44,289 nucleotides of DNA from CAYLMG01 sp964464635 (GTDB lineage: Bacteria > Planctomycetota > Phycisphaerae > Sedimentisphaerales > Anaerobacaceae). Each line of letters begins with the position of its first letter. Position 1 is the first letter of the stretch. Where the stretch lies: assembly GCA_964464635.1 (NCBI GenBank), contig CAYXGT010000012.1, positions 1 to 44,289 on the forward strand. The letters are read 5' to 3'. Positions 1-8,100 of this stretch are shown here, piece after piece. The notes beneath the pieces are model-generated. The model was given only the letters and a program-made list of their open reading frames with translations. It was not told the DNA's origin and searched no databases. Both the position numbers and the translations under genes were made by a program.

Positions 1-65
1 TTCCTGCTTAAGACCCCGCGCTTCATCACTGGTTGCATCACGGATTACTGCCCTGATAAATAGAT

Positions 66-88
66 AAATAGGGGACGTTTACCTATTT
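66..88. repeat. Short REP-like hairpin AAATAGG...CCTATTT, copy 1
   Basis: Seven-base arms (66-72 and 82-88) enclose a nine-base loop. The same hairpin occurs at 26258-26280. It sits at the left edge of the duplicated segment, as a mobile or recombinogenic repeat would. Similar 'ATAGGGGAC...' hairpins are found dispersed in many bacterial genomes; that comparison is from memory. Confidence 0.6.
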
Positions 89-320
89 ATGTGGACCCGA
101 TTTTCCTCAATCTCACCATCAATATTTGAAAGAGCCACAACATTAACGAAGGCATCATAATGACAATAATATAGAGTTTCCCTCTCACCGTCAAATACTC
201 ACCGTTAAAGACTATCATACAAATCGTCTCATCGATGCCGGCGATGGATTCTTTGACCTGGATATTATAGCGAAGCAGCCAATTGGTTAGCAGATTCTTT
301 TCATCTACAAGCCGGTTTCG
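79..320 (-). pseudogene. Decayed coding relic upstream of TlpA copy 1
   Basis: The minus strand reads a plausible protein in two frames. One frame covers roughly 160-320, with residues such as DEKNLLTNWLLRYNIQVKES. The other runs from about 165 down to a stop at 79-81 and contains YYCHYDAFVNVVALSNIDGE. The second copy at 26281-26480 keeps the same downstream frame (YYCHFNAFSNVVSLSNIDRE), so this was probably once coding in both copies and is frameshifted now. I do not recognise the family. Confidence 0.4.
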
Positions 321-586
321 CAAATACACAAAGTTTGTTTACTATCGCTTGCCGGACGGCTTGCAGAAATTTGCACGATTAAAGCGGTTAAGATTCGGGG
401 AAGATGCTTTTCGAACAGGGTAATCCCGAGAGTTACTCTTCTTGTAAACGACGGCTAAATCTGGTATCTTGTCTGTGATGTAAATCTTTAATCTGCCTTG
501 ACTTGATTGATGCAATGGCTTTTATCAAAAATCGAGCCCTTGTTTTGATGGGCTGTAAGAAAATTAAAAACTTTTCCGGAGGTTTT

Positions 587-1048
587 ATGAAATTTCGCAA
601 TCTATTTCTTATGTTGGTTATTTTCGTCCTGATTTGCTTTGCACAGAGTAAATCCGCTGAACGAACAAGACCCTCGCTCGGAGGGCCGGCCCCGAAAATT
701 ACAGGACTGACCTGGATAAAAGGCGGGCCCGTCGAAATAAAAAAAGGCACCGTTTATGTCGTTGAGTTCTGGGCTACCTGGTGTCCTCCCTGCAGGTACA
801 CCATTCCCCATCTTACCGAGCTGCAGAAAAAATATAAGGATAAATCCGTCACTGTCATCGGCATCTCGAATGAGCCTGTAAGCACGGTTCAGCCGTTCGT
901 AAAGGCCAAAGCCGAAAATATGGATTACAACGTTGCCGTGGATACCGACGGCGTCGCCTCTAATAACTATATGAGGGCCTTCGGCGAAACCGGAAAGTAT
1001 TCGACAGGTAGTCAGCCTTGTAGCAGCAATCCGCGAAAAACAACGTGA
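587..1048 (+). pseudogene. Truncated TlpA-like thioredoxin (chimeric 3' end)
   Basis: The start at 587 has an excellent ribosome-binding site (CCGGAGG just upstream), the same as in the intact copy at 26761. Residues 1-136 match that copy: a signal peptide of about 20 residues, then a thioredoxin fold with the WCPPC active site. Homology stops at about 995, just after AFGETG. The frame then runs through unrelated DNA for 17 residues to a stop at 1048, so the cis-proline half of the fold and the C-terminal helical region are missing. A functional oxidoreductase is unlikely. From about 815 to 950 the DNA is almost identical to the intact copy although the leaders and signal peptides have diverged, which points to gene conversion or strong selection before the truncation. 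Confidence 0.85.
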
Positions 1049-1271
1049 AGGATTACTAAACAACATTCTTCCGCCGACTATTGATGCGGAAGTCGATTTG
1101 TTGAGAGCCATGAGCCGGCTGCCGCTCAATAGCAGGATCATAGTTTTTAATACGTTACTTGGACATATTCGCGACGAAGATAACGAAGAAGTTGAAAATA
1201 TTTACGCCCATAGTTTTGGTATTCGGATTAAGACCAACACTCCTGCGGGAGAAGCTGTAGGCGTAATCTAA
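996..1271 (+). pseudogene. 3' stump of an unknown gene, possibly an AAA+ ATPase C-terminus
   Basis: From the breakpoint at 995 a clean coding frame, different from the TlpA frame, runs 91 codons to TAA at 1269-1271. It begins SIRQVVSLVAAIREKQREG and contains DAEVDLLRAMSRLPLNS. It has no start of its own and abuts the truncated TlpA, so it is the tail of a gene whose front was replaced by the duplication. The 'S-hydrophobic-R-x-hydrophobic' opening and helical composition resemble the lid domain of MoxR/CobS-type AAA+ ATPases. A CobT-like vWA gene nearby makes that attractive, but no Walker motif survives and the assignment is inference. Confidence 0.55.
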
Positions 1272-1284
1272 TTACGAGGATGTT

Positions 1285-1458
1285 ATGTCTTTTTATTATA
1301 GCAGCGAAAAATACCAAAAATCATGGCGTCCTGTCTCAATCGCCGATGCGAACAGGCATTCAGCACCCTATTCACGCAGAATACAGGCAGAGGATATGCT
1401 ACTTGATGATATCTTTAACTACCAGCTTCGGGCAGCAGCTTGTGTTTTGTCTCGTTAG
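1285..1458 (+). CDS. Small unknown protein, 57 aa
   Basis: An ATG at 1285 has a spaced purine-rich site (ACGAGGA, 1274-1280), 14 bases after the stop of the preceding stump. The frame runs to TAG at 1456-1458. The product starts MSFYYSSEKYQKSWRPVSIA and has no signal peptide or membrane segment; charged and aromatic residues dominate. The tight spacing suggests it belonged to the same operon as the upstream stump and the downstream vWA gene. It could also be the start of a longer gene broken in the following noncoding stretch. No family recognised. Confidence 0.45.
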   Translation: MSFYYSSEKYQKSWRPVSIADANRHSAPYSRRIQAEDMLLDDIFNYQLRAAACVLSR

Positions 1459-1734
1459 GTAAAGGACTCGGAATGTAAGACTAGGCCCCAGAAAGCACCT
1501 TTGTATACTCAGTACCCTGATTATCCTGCTGCTAGGGCGTGTATCGGACTGAGTGCAGTTGCGGAATCTAACGCGCATTTTCCAATGGGGAATAGAACAT
1601 TAGCTTTGTTGGGGACAGTACCATGAAACTTTAAAAATAAGCTTGATTCACAAGCTCTTTCCAAAACAGTTTCTTATGTTGCTGAGGCAGTCAGTAACCG
1701 GGTCTGTCTTGATCACTTAGTACATTTTGAGGAG

Positions 1735-2550
1735 ATGACCGTTGTTGAAGCATACCGCCTATTCACTGTGGCAATGCTGGATTTTAGATTTGACAGGTTA
1801 CGTGACGTTATTTTTGCAGCATGTATTCTCGGTGATTTAGTTTACGCATTGATATGCCGAGAGGAGATAAGGGAAAGAATCCATCCATTAACACACAAAA
1901 TATTGACTTCTTTAGCTCCTGCTTGCAGGAAATATGAAAAGAACCTGGTTGACATCACAGCAGCCGAGCTATTGAATCATTCAGATATACTTGCGAGAGA
2001 ATTGATGGAAGCATTGCTTGATTTTTTGCCTGAGGTTCAAAGAAAACAACCGACGATTCCTCAAGACCGCCCGCCGATAAAAGTGCAGCACCTCAAGAGG
2101 AAGCTTTTAGATTCCAGACGAGTCCCGATAACAAAGCGAAAGCCTATTTCACAAGCCGATAAATCGATACCCCTCAAAGGTTTGGATGAAGTTTTTCCTC
2201 CTTCCGTCGACGATGAAGAAAGATTAATACGGACAGTACCTCAAAATAATAAAGACGATAAGGTATCCAACCCAAAGGCTGTTCCAAGGCCTGTTCCGGA
2301 GGTTCAACAACTTCTTGCAGTTACCAACGAGACGCTCAAAAAGGTTGCAGGGAAAGGGCATTGGGGGGACCCACGAGTGGACGAAGTCTCAAATGAAATC
2401 CGGCGTTCGCTATTCAAGCCGGGCGTTGTCGAGCAGGAGATCGACAAAACGAGGCGTAAGACCTGGTTATTTGGATGTGAGCGGGAAGGATATATACACG
2501 AAAAGATTCTGCCTAGGTCAAAGAATAGTCAGGCAGTAGAAAAATCATAA
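1735..2550 (+). CDS. N-terminal part of a CobT-like vWA protein (probably split gene)
   Basis: Translation from ATG 1735 gives 271 aa, but the same frame stays open upstream to 1627 without an alternative start and reads like protein (YVAEAVSNRV...HFEE), so the true 5' end may be lost. Residues 1-100 are predicted helical. Residues 105-200 are a basic, proline-rich linker, and the last 70 residues are charged. The frame ends at 2550. Another frame opens at 2529 and continues, across a TAG at 2592-2594, into the vWA domain at 2619-3332. In CobT-family proteins a helical and acidic N-terminal part precedes a C-terminal vWA domain, so this and the next entry were most likely one gene. No ribosome-binding site is obvious at 1735. 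Confidence 0.5.
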   Translation: MTVVEAYRLFTVAMLDFRFDRLRDVIFAACILGDLVYALICREEIRERIHPLTHKILTSLAPACRKYEKNLVDITAAELLNHSDILARELMEALLDFLPEVQRKQPTIPQDRPPIKVQHLKRKLLDSRRVPITKRKPISQADKSIPLKGLDEVFPPSVDDEERLIRTVPQNNKDDKVSNPKAVPRPVPEVQQLLAVTNETLKKVAGKGHWGDPRVDEVSNEIRRSLFKPGVVEQEIDKTRRKTWLFGCEREGYIHEKILPRSKNSQAVEKS

Positions 2551-2618
2551 ATAGTTCTGTTATTATCGAAAAGCAACTGCGGCGTTTTAGGTAGTTTGGT
2601 CAGCGGAAGCAAAAGGCT

Positions 2619-3332
2619 ATGGAGCGATATCAAAATCGAGGAAATCTCGACCATAGCCGCCTTTACAAGCTTGGAACATCACAATTGATTAACCGCAGGT
2701 GGAATGAGGAAGATGTTAATGACTATCATGGTCGACCTCTGGTTGTTATAACCAAAGATGGTTCTTCGTCCAATACCGTTGAAACTACATTCGCCGGACA
2801 AATACTCACTGCTGCTTTTCTGCGTACGAGGCATATGGCACGAATTGACATAATTGCGGCGGATTACTCTTCGGACCGCAGCGGACCTCTAGTTCAATGG
2901 CTTTACCATCCGGGCAAGATACGTTATGCCGGGCTGTACGACGCTGCGGCACTTGTTGCAAGCTTGGCTCCCAAAGGACAGGGGGGTAATAACGATGTGT
3001 TGAGCATCTCTTATATTTTACAAGAGTCCCTAGATGTGAGGAAGCGTGAACAGTTCATTCATGTAATCAATGTTACAGACGGGAAATTCAACAGTCCCAT
3101 ATCTGAGGTTAAGTCCATGGTGAAGAAACTGCGAGAGGATTATGGCCTGACATATTCATTCATAGTTCTCGGTGGTTTCAAAGTGGATGTGCCGGAAGCA
3201 GACTATACTATATCTATTCCTGCAACCGAACTTGCCAAGCCGGTATCTATTGCCGAGCGAATCGCACAACATGTTAACCAGTTGGTTTGCAATAAACGCG
3301 CAAAAAGGAGATTTTTTTATGGGCAGACGTAA
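2619..3332 (+). CDS. vWA domain protein, CobT-like (probably 3' half of a broken gene)
   Basis: The 237 aa begin with a segment typical of the region before the CobT vWA domain (NRGNLDHSRLYKLG, then a basic NRRW stretch). Next comes hydrophobic strand 1 and a MIDAS-like DGSSS at about residues 52-56, then alternating strands and helices ending in a TISIPATELAKPV strand. The metal-site pattern DxSxS is kept. Upstream in the same frame, 2529-2591 encodes IIEKQLRRFR, which looks like the native continuation, interrupted by a single TAG. ATG 2619 has no convincing ribosome-binding site, so internal initiation is doubtful. vWA proteins of this type usually work with a MoxR/CobS AAA+ partner (family knowledge); the stump at 996-1271 may be that partner. 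The end overlaps the next gene by 14 bases. Confidence 0.6.
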   Translation: MERYQNRGNLDHSRLYKLGTSQLINRRWNEEDVNDYHGRPLVVITKDGSSSNTVETTFAGQILTAAFLRTRHMARIDIIAADYSSDRSGPLVQWLYHPGKIRYAGLYDAAALVASLAPKGQGGNNDVLSISYILQESLDVRKREQFIHVINVTDGKFNSPISEVKSMVKKLREDYGLTYSFIVLGGFKVDVPEADYTISIPATELAKPVSIAERIAQHVNQLVCNKRAKRRFFYGQT

Positions 3333-3573
3333 GAAAAAAAGAAGTAAACAAAAAAACTCATGGAATTGGCCATGGGTGTTCAACTACGGCGATAAAAGGA
3401 ATCTTACTCGTACAGAACTTATGGAAAAGCTGATGCCTCTTATACACAGCTTTAAACGCGTGGATACCATGGCTGAGAAATTTCGTGGCGGAGGTGGCTG
3501 TATTGGTGACTTGCAGGAGCTCAATAAAATTTTGTCTGAGCGGATCGAAATACAAAAAAAACTTTCACTTTGA
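3319..3573 (+). CDS. Small basic protein, 84 aa, unknown
   Basis: The start at 3319 is set by a textbook site AAAAAGGAG (3302-3310) eight bases upstream; the longer frame beginning at 3172 has no such support. The protein opens with a very basic stretch (MGRRKKKRSKQK), then a tryptophan-rich WNWPWVF segment and a C-terminal helix. It overlaps the end of the vWA gene by 14 bases, and its TGA overlaps the TTG start of the next gene, so the three were translated as a coupled operon. The basic N-terminus might contact nucleic acid or membrane. No family recognised. Confidence 0.6.
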   Translation: MGRRKKKRSKQKNSWNWPWVFNYGDKRNLTRTELMEKLMPLIHSFKRVDTMAEKFRGGGGCIGDLQELNKILSERIEIQKKLSL

Positions 3574-4409
3574 CAAACCCAGCTATGCTCCAAGCTGCCT
3601 TGTATGATTTATGCGATGACCTGCATTTTGAGGTAAATTCGATGACGGACCAATTCCCGTGCTATCTTATCTGTACAATCTCGCATCAATGGGATGGGCC
3701 GGATATATTATTGGATGAACTTTATCTGTCGCCGCGCAACTGTTTTTTCCCCGACTCAAGATTTGTGATGCTGTCACGCAATGGGAGATCCCGACTTTTT
3801 TTACGGCTGTCCATTTTCCGTGAAAGGCTGTATGAGTACATCCAGTCCAGCAAAGCGGCAATTGATGTGGATGAGGAATGCAATAATATACTTGAGGCCA
3901 TAGGAACACTTGTTTTGAAGGCTGCCTGGTATGAGGACCAAAGGCTTGCATTTCACGTCTCCGATGTGTTCAAACTGGATAACTTCCGCTCGGCGATGGA
4001 ACTGCTTGGTTTTATTCTTGGTTCAGATTTATACAAAGTTAAAACTACTCTATACAATGACAGTAAATATGTAATTGATTTTTTCGAGCACATTTACATA
4101 AACCAGCCCTTAACGGAGCTATTGAGAGCCATTTCCCTGTCAAAATTCACGAACTTTGCCCGGCTGGAGGAAAAAGCCAAAGAAAGCTTCTCGAATCTCA
4201 ATATTATTTTTTCGGAATTTTTGAGTACTACGGAAGCTTTACAGGATTTGGAAATTTTTCCGTTATATAAAATTATTTTAGGATTCTATTTCAATTTAAG
4301 AAAAATCGCTGACAGGAATTTTTGGAAACCAAAGCTTAGAGAAACCATCGAGCTCATTGAAAATAAAGCAGAAGAAAGCTCGCAAGACATTTTGGAAGTG
4401 CTTATTTAA
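3570..4409 (+). CDS. Unknown protein, 279 aa, operon with the vWA gene
   Basis: The frame opens with TTG 3570, overlapping the preceding stop as TTGA, a common translational-coupling arrangement. ATG 3585 is an alternative. Neither has a strong ribosome-binding site. The protein has no signal peptide or membrane span. The first 100 residues look mixed alpha/beta (HFEVNSMTDQFPCYLICTIS), and the remainder is helical, rich in Leu, Phe and Glu. It lacks recognisable catalytic motifs. Its position after a CobT-like vWA gene suggests a co-acting subunit; the function is unknown to me. Confidence 0.6.
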   Translation: MTNPAMLQAALYDLCDDLHFEVNSMTDQFPCYLICTISHQWDGPDILLDELYLSPRNCFFPDSRFVMLSRNGRSRLFLRLSIFRERLYEYIQSSKAAIDVDEECNNILEAIGTLVLKAAWYEDQRLAFHVSDVFKLDNFRSAMELLGFILGSDLYKVKTTLYNDSKYVIDFFEHIYINQPLTELLRAISLSKFTNFARLEEKAKESFSNLNIIFSEFLSTTEALQDLEIFPLYKIILGFYFNLRKIADRNFWKPKLRETIELIENKAEESSQDILEVLI

Positions 4410-4521
4410 GGATACGAGATAGCAACCTGTACGTTCATATAAAACGATTCTTATTACTGTAAAGGAATTAAAATTTTATTAGCTGAGAATTGACGTTTAG
4501 TCAAAAGAAAGGAGATTCAAA

Positions 4522-4923
4522 ATGAAAAAGTTAATTATGGCGCTTGTGATTTTATTTGCTTTTTTAGCGGTATTTGCTGGTCTGGCATGGATAAATAATA
4601 TTTGCATAGCTCTTCAGTGGAGTCCTGATACTGAGCACAGACAAGTGTATCACGGTCTAATATCATGGCTCGACTGGGCCAGCGTTGACTTTTCGACGAT
4701 TTCAACTTTCATACCGTTTTTTGGGCTTGTCCTTATTACTGTGGGATTAGAAAGATTGCTATTTTTCGCAAGATCACATGGGATATCAGAAAATTTTCCA
4801 TTTTTTAAGTCCTATATCCCAATTACTATAGCTCTTGGACTTATCGGCACGGTATATGGTCTTTTGATGGTTGGCTATTATGAGCCGGGCCGTATTGCGC
4901 CAAGGCTCTGGGCCTTCGGATGA
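4522..4923 (+). pseudogene. Truncated MotA/TolQ/ExbB-like membrane protein
   Basis: A strong ribosome-binding site (AAAGGAG, 4507-4513) precedes ATG 4522. The 133 aa hold an N-terminal membrane span (residues 4-24), a second (about 62-78) and a third (about 100-118). The last span contains ITIALGLIGTVYGLLMVG, which resembles the conserved LGLLGTV(W/Y)G segment of MotA/TolQ/ExbB proton-channel subunits, as also in ZorA-type proteins. Homology appears to stop at about 4885; the tail YEPGRIAPRLWAFG and the frame-shifted DNA after it look like a different gene. The protein therefore lacks the later spans and is probably dead. The family call is inference from one short motif. Confidence 0.5.
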
Positions 4924-4924
4924 C

Positions 4925-4996
4925 GTGCAAAAGGTGGCCATAATCAGAGCGGGCCCTGCCGGGCTGACCGCCGCCAATGACCTTGCCGAGGCCTGA
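4925..4996 (+). pseudogene. Vestige of an FAD/NAD(P)-binding Rossmann protein
   Basis: In the frame from 4925 the DNA reads VQKVAIIRAGPAGLTAANDL followed by AEA and a stop. This is the dinucleotide-binding loop of glutamate-synthase small-subunit-type flavoproteins (VAIIGAGPAGLTAA), with the first glycine changed to arginine. Only about 24 codons survive, ended by TGA at 4994-4996. It joins the end of the truncated membrane protein, so it marks a recombination scar and not a gene. Confidence 0.6.
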
Positions 4997-5100
4997 TGTT
5001 CTCAGCCATAATGACCTGATTTAAAGCAGGTGGCTTAAAAGAATTTATTATAGAGGCGTTCATTTTAATGTTTCTTAAAAATATCTTTTCATCGTATCTC

Positions 5101-8100
5101 CTATGGGGCCGCCAGAACATTGATTTCGCTGGCGCTGGTAAACTTCGCACCATGAATCTCGGATAGTGAAACAAGCTTAAAATACCGCGCGGGAACTTCG
5201 CTCTTAAATTCGACCGTATGCAGACCGGAGCCTCGACCGAAAAGCCCGGATGCGGCTTTATCCCATTTTTCACCGTCCATACTGATATAAAATTCATATT
5301 CGCGGATATTGCCATTAGAATTATTGTCCTGACGGGGAAGATAGGTAAAACCCTTAAGTTTCATCGTCTTTTTCATGTCCACCTGTATGAAATGCGGATG
5401 TTCGGTAACGTTTTGCCGCCAGCGCGTGTGCCAGATAGTACTGCGATTGCCATCGATGGCGTTTTTCCCAAAATCACCGCTTTCCTCGCTGTTAGTGCTG
5501 ACAGTCCAGCCGCTGCGGTCCACTTGAGGGGTAAAATATATCATAGTCAAAACCGGGATAAATCCATCTTTATATGCCCTGACAAAGATTCTTCCGCCAC
5601 GAGTGACAGCACTGCTTTTATCGTATGGTTTAAACTGGTTGGGGGTATCATACGCCACATCCAATTTCACCTCCGGGTCGTCGCAAAGCAATTCGAGTTT
5701 ATCGGCGCGAGTGTTTTCGAATCTCGGCGATTCGGTCATATAAAAACGCTGTCGAACAGATGTATCGACAGCTCCGTCATAGGGCTGAATGCGATAACGA
5801 AAACAGTATTGGCCGGGTTTTAACCGGTATTGTTCAAGTGTCGCCGGCCCACAACTGGCCCCACCCAGACCGGTCAGACCCGCATTAAGACTGACAACGA
5901 TTTTGCCGTCGGGAATCAAGTCACAAGGATACTTTTTGGAGGCCAGCTCCTGTTGGGTAAATTCCAATGCCCCGAAATCCATCCGGTCCGAAGCCACAAA
6001 CAGAACACCTTTACCGGATTCATCGCTCAGAGCCGCCCAGCGAACATCCGAACGGTTACCGCAGAATTGCGGCTTTTGATAAAATTCATACATCTGCTTA
6101 ACAGTGGTTTGATACAGTCCGATATTGGCAGCGGCCTTGCGATCTACATAGTTTTCGAACGGCCCGCGGCCGTAATATTCAACTTTCGTCAGGTCAGGAG
6201 CTATCTTCATATCAAAACCCACACGCGGCAATACAGCAGGACCTTCTGCCAGATCAATACTGTTGTCAGAAACGATCACTCCATTGCCGTCAACACACCA
6301 TCGTGACAACACGTAATATTCTCCGGCTCCGGACGAGCTGTACTTACAATATGTCGTAATTACACAAACGTCATTAATCATCTGCACATCAAAATCGGTC
6401 ACTTCCGGAACGAAGGTATCCAGGCCTCTCCATCCGAATCTGTCATTATCACCCGGGGTACGATAGATAGAGCAAACCGGCCCACCAGCCGCATCAGTAA
6501 TGATTGCCTTGCCGTTCAGTTTCAGGCCGGCAATACTGCCTGTTGTTTTGCTGAAGACGACCTCCGTCGGACCGGCCGAAACCCTTATGCCATCGGCAAG
6601 CGTTTCAACTTTAGGCGCCGCACTTTTGGCCATCCATTCCTTCGGAGTGGTTATAGGCAATTGAAACTGGTAATACGCCTGCTCAAATCCTTTTTCGGCA
6701 TATAGCGTATCCTGTGCCAGTTTCCAGCTCAAGTTCACAAAGTACTCAACACCGGGCTGCGGGGTGACGGGCTTAAATGGTATCGTAACTTCTTTGGATG
6801 TTGCCGCGGGGATTGAACCGGTTTTGAGTCGGCCGGACTGAATCACTTTGCCCTCAGCGGTCAGCTCCCAATCGCAGGTAAACTGGTCCAAATTGATGAA
6901 GTCATACTCATTGCGGATAAGGATTTTGCCCGCCGCCGCATCGATCACGTCCGCCCAGATGGACTGATACAGATATTTGACCTCATGCAGTTTAGCGGTG
7001 TTTCGCCGGTCCGAAGTAACCACACCGTTGACACAGAAGTTGCCGTCGTTGGGCCGGTCGCCGAAACTGCCGCCGTAGGCAAAAAAGTACTTATCACCGG
7101 CTTCTACACCACCTCCAAACGGAGCTACAACGGCGGTGCGACCATCATTGCCATACTTCGCACGAAGGCCCTGGTCGACAAAGTCCCAGATACAACCGCC
7201 GATGAGTGATTTTTCGCTGCGGTACAGTTCCACATACTCCTTCAGATTGCCCAGAGCATTGCCCATCGAATGAGAATATTCACAGTGGAAGAAGGGTTTC
7301 TCCGGATTTCCTCTTGCATAATTTCTCAATCCCTGCAGGTCCCAATACATACCACTATTGATATCACCAAACCTGCTATTGCCCTGGTAATGAACAGGAC
7401 GTGACGAATCTATCGCGAGCATCGCTTCCCGCTGGTACTTAAAGTTATCGCCGCCTCCGGCTTCATTTCCCATCGACCAGAAAATAATACACGGATGGTT
7501 CTTATCGCGATGCACCATGCGCACCCCACGGTCAATTTGAGCCGCCCGCCAGTCTGGATCACGGCTCAGCGACCTGTTACCAAAACCCATCCCGTGCGAT
7601 TCGACATTAGCCTCATCCATGACATATATACCGTATTGGTCGCATAACTCATACCATCGAGGAGTATCCGGGTAATGACAGGTACGTACGACATTGATGT
7701 TGTTACGTTTCATGATCAGGATATCTTTGACCATCGTTTCCTCAGTCATAACCCGCCCCCTGTCAGGATCAATTTCGTGACGATTGACACCCAGAAATTC
7801 TACAGGATGCCCATTGACCAACACCTGCTGGTCGGCAATCTCAATCGTACGGAAACCCACCTTGCAGGAGGTCGATTCTCCAGCCGAACTGGTAATCACC
7901 AGAGTGTAAAAGTACGGTGTTTCCGCTGACCAAGTATTGACCGTCCCGGCATCCAGCTCCAGCGACAAGCTTTTTGTGCTGTCGAGTTTGACGGAAGCTG
8001 TTCCGGAAACGGTCTTAACCTTTTTCTGATTTGCATCGAACAACGTCGCTTCAATTTCCACTTTTTCATCGTTAGACGAGGCGTTATTGACCGAAACAGA

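Larger units (their letters stand above)
1..586. other. Gene-poor left edge; first copy of a duplicated segment
   Basis: No intact gene is visible. Bases 1-63 are open on both strands and may belong to a gene cut by the window edge; I cannot identify it. From about 64 onward the DNA matches 26256-26760 along its whole length at roughly 80-90 percent by eye. It starts with a hairpin (arms AAATAGG 66-72 and CCTATTT 82-88), continues through a decayed minus-strand coding relic, and ends in the leader of a TlpA-like gene. A TTGACT box at 498-503 is the equivalent of the candidate promoter of the intact copy. Confidence 0.6.

Noticed and set aside
433..750. Minus-strand frame overlapping the TlpA copy
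   Set aside because: It is the shadow of the duplicated leader and coding region; a near-identical shadow appears at 26607-26924, and it has no ribosome-binding site.
1280..1462. 60-codon plus-strand frame
   Set aside because: It lies in another frame over the better-supported small gene at 1285-1458, which has the ribosome-binding site.
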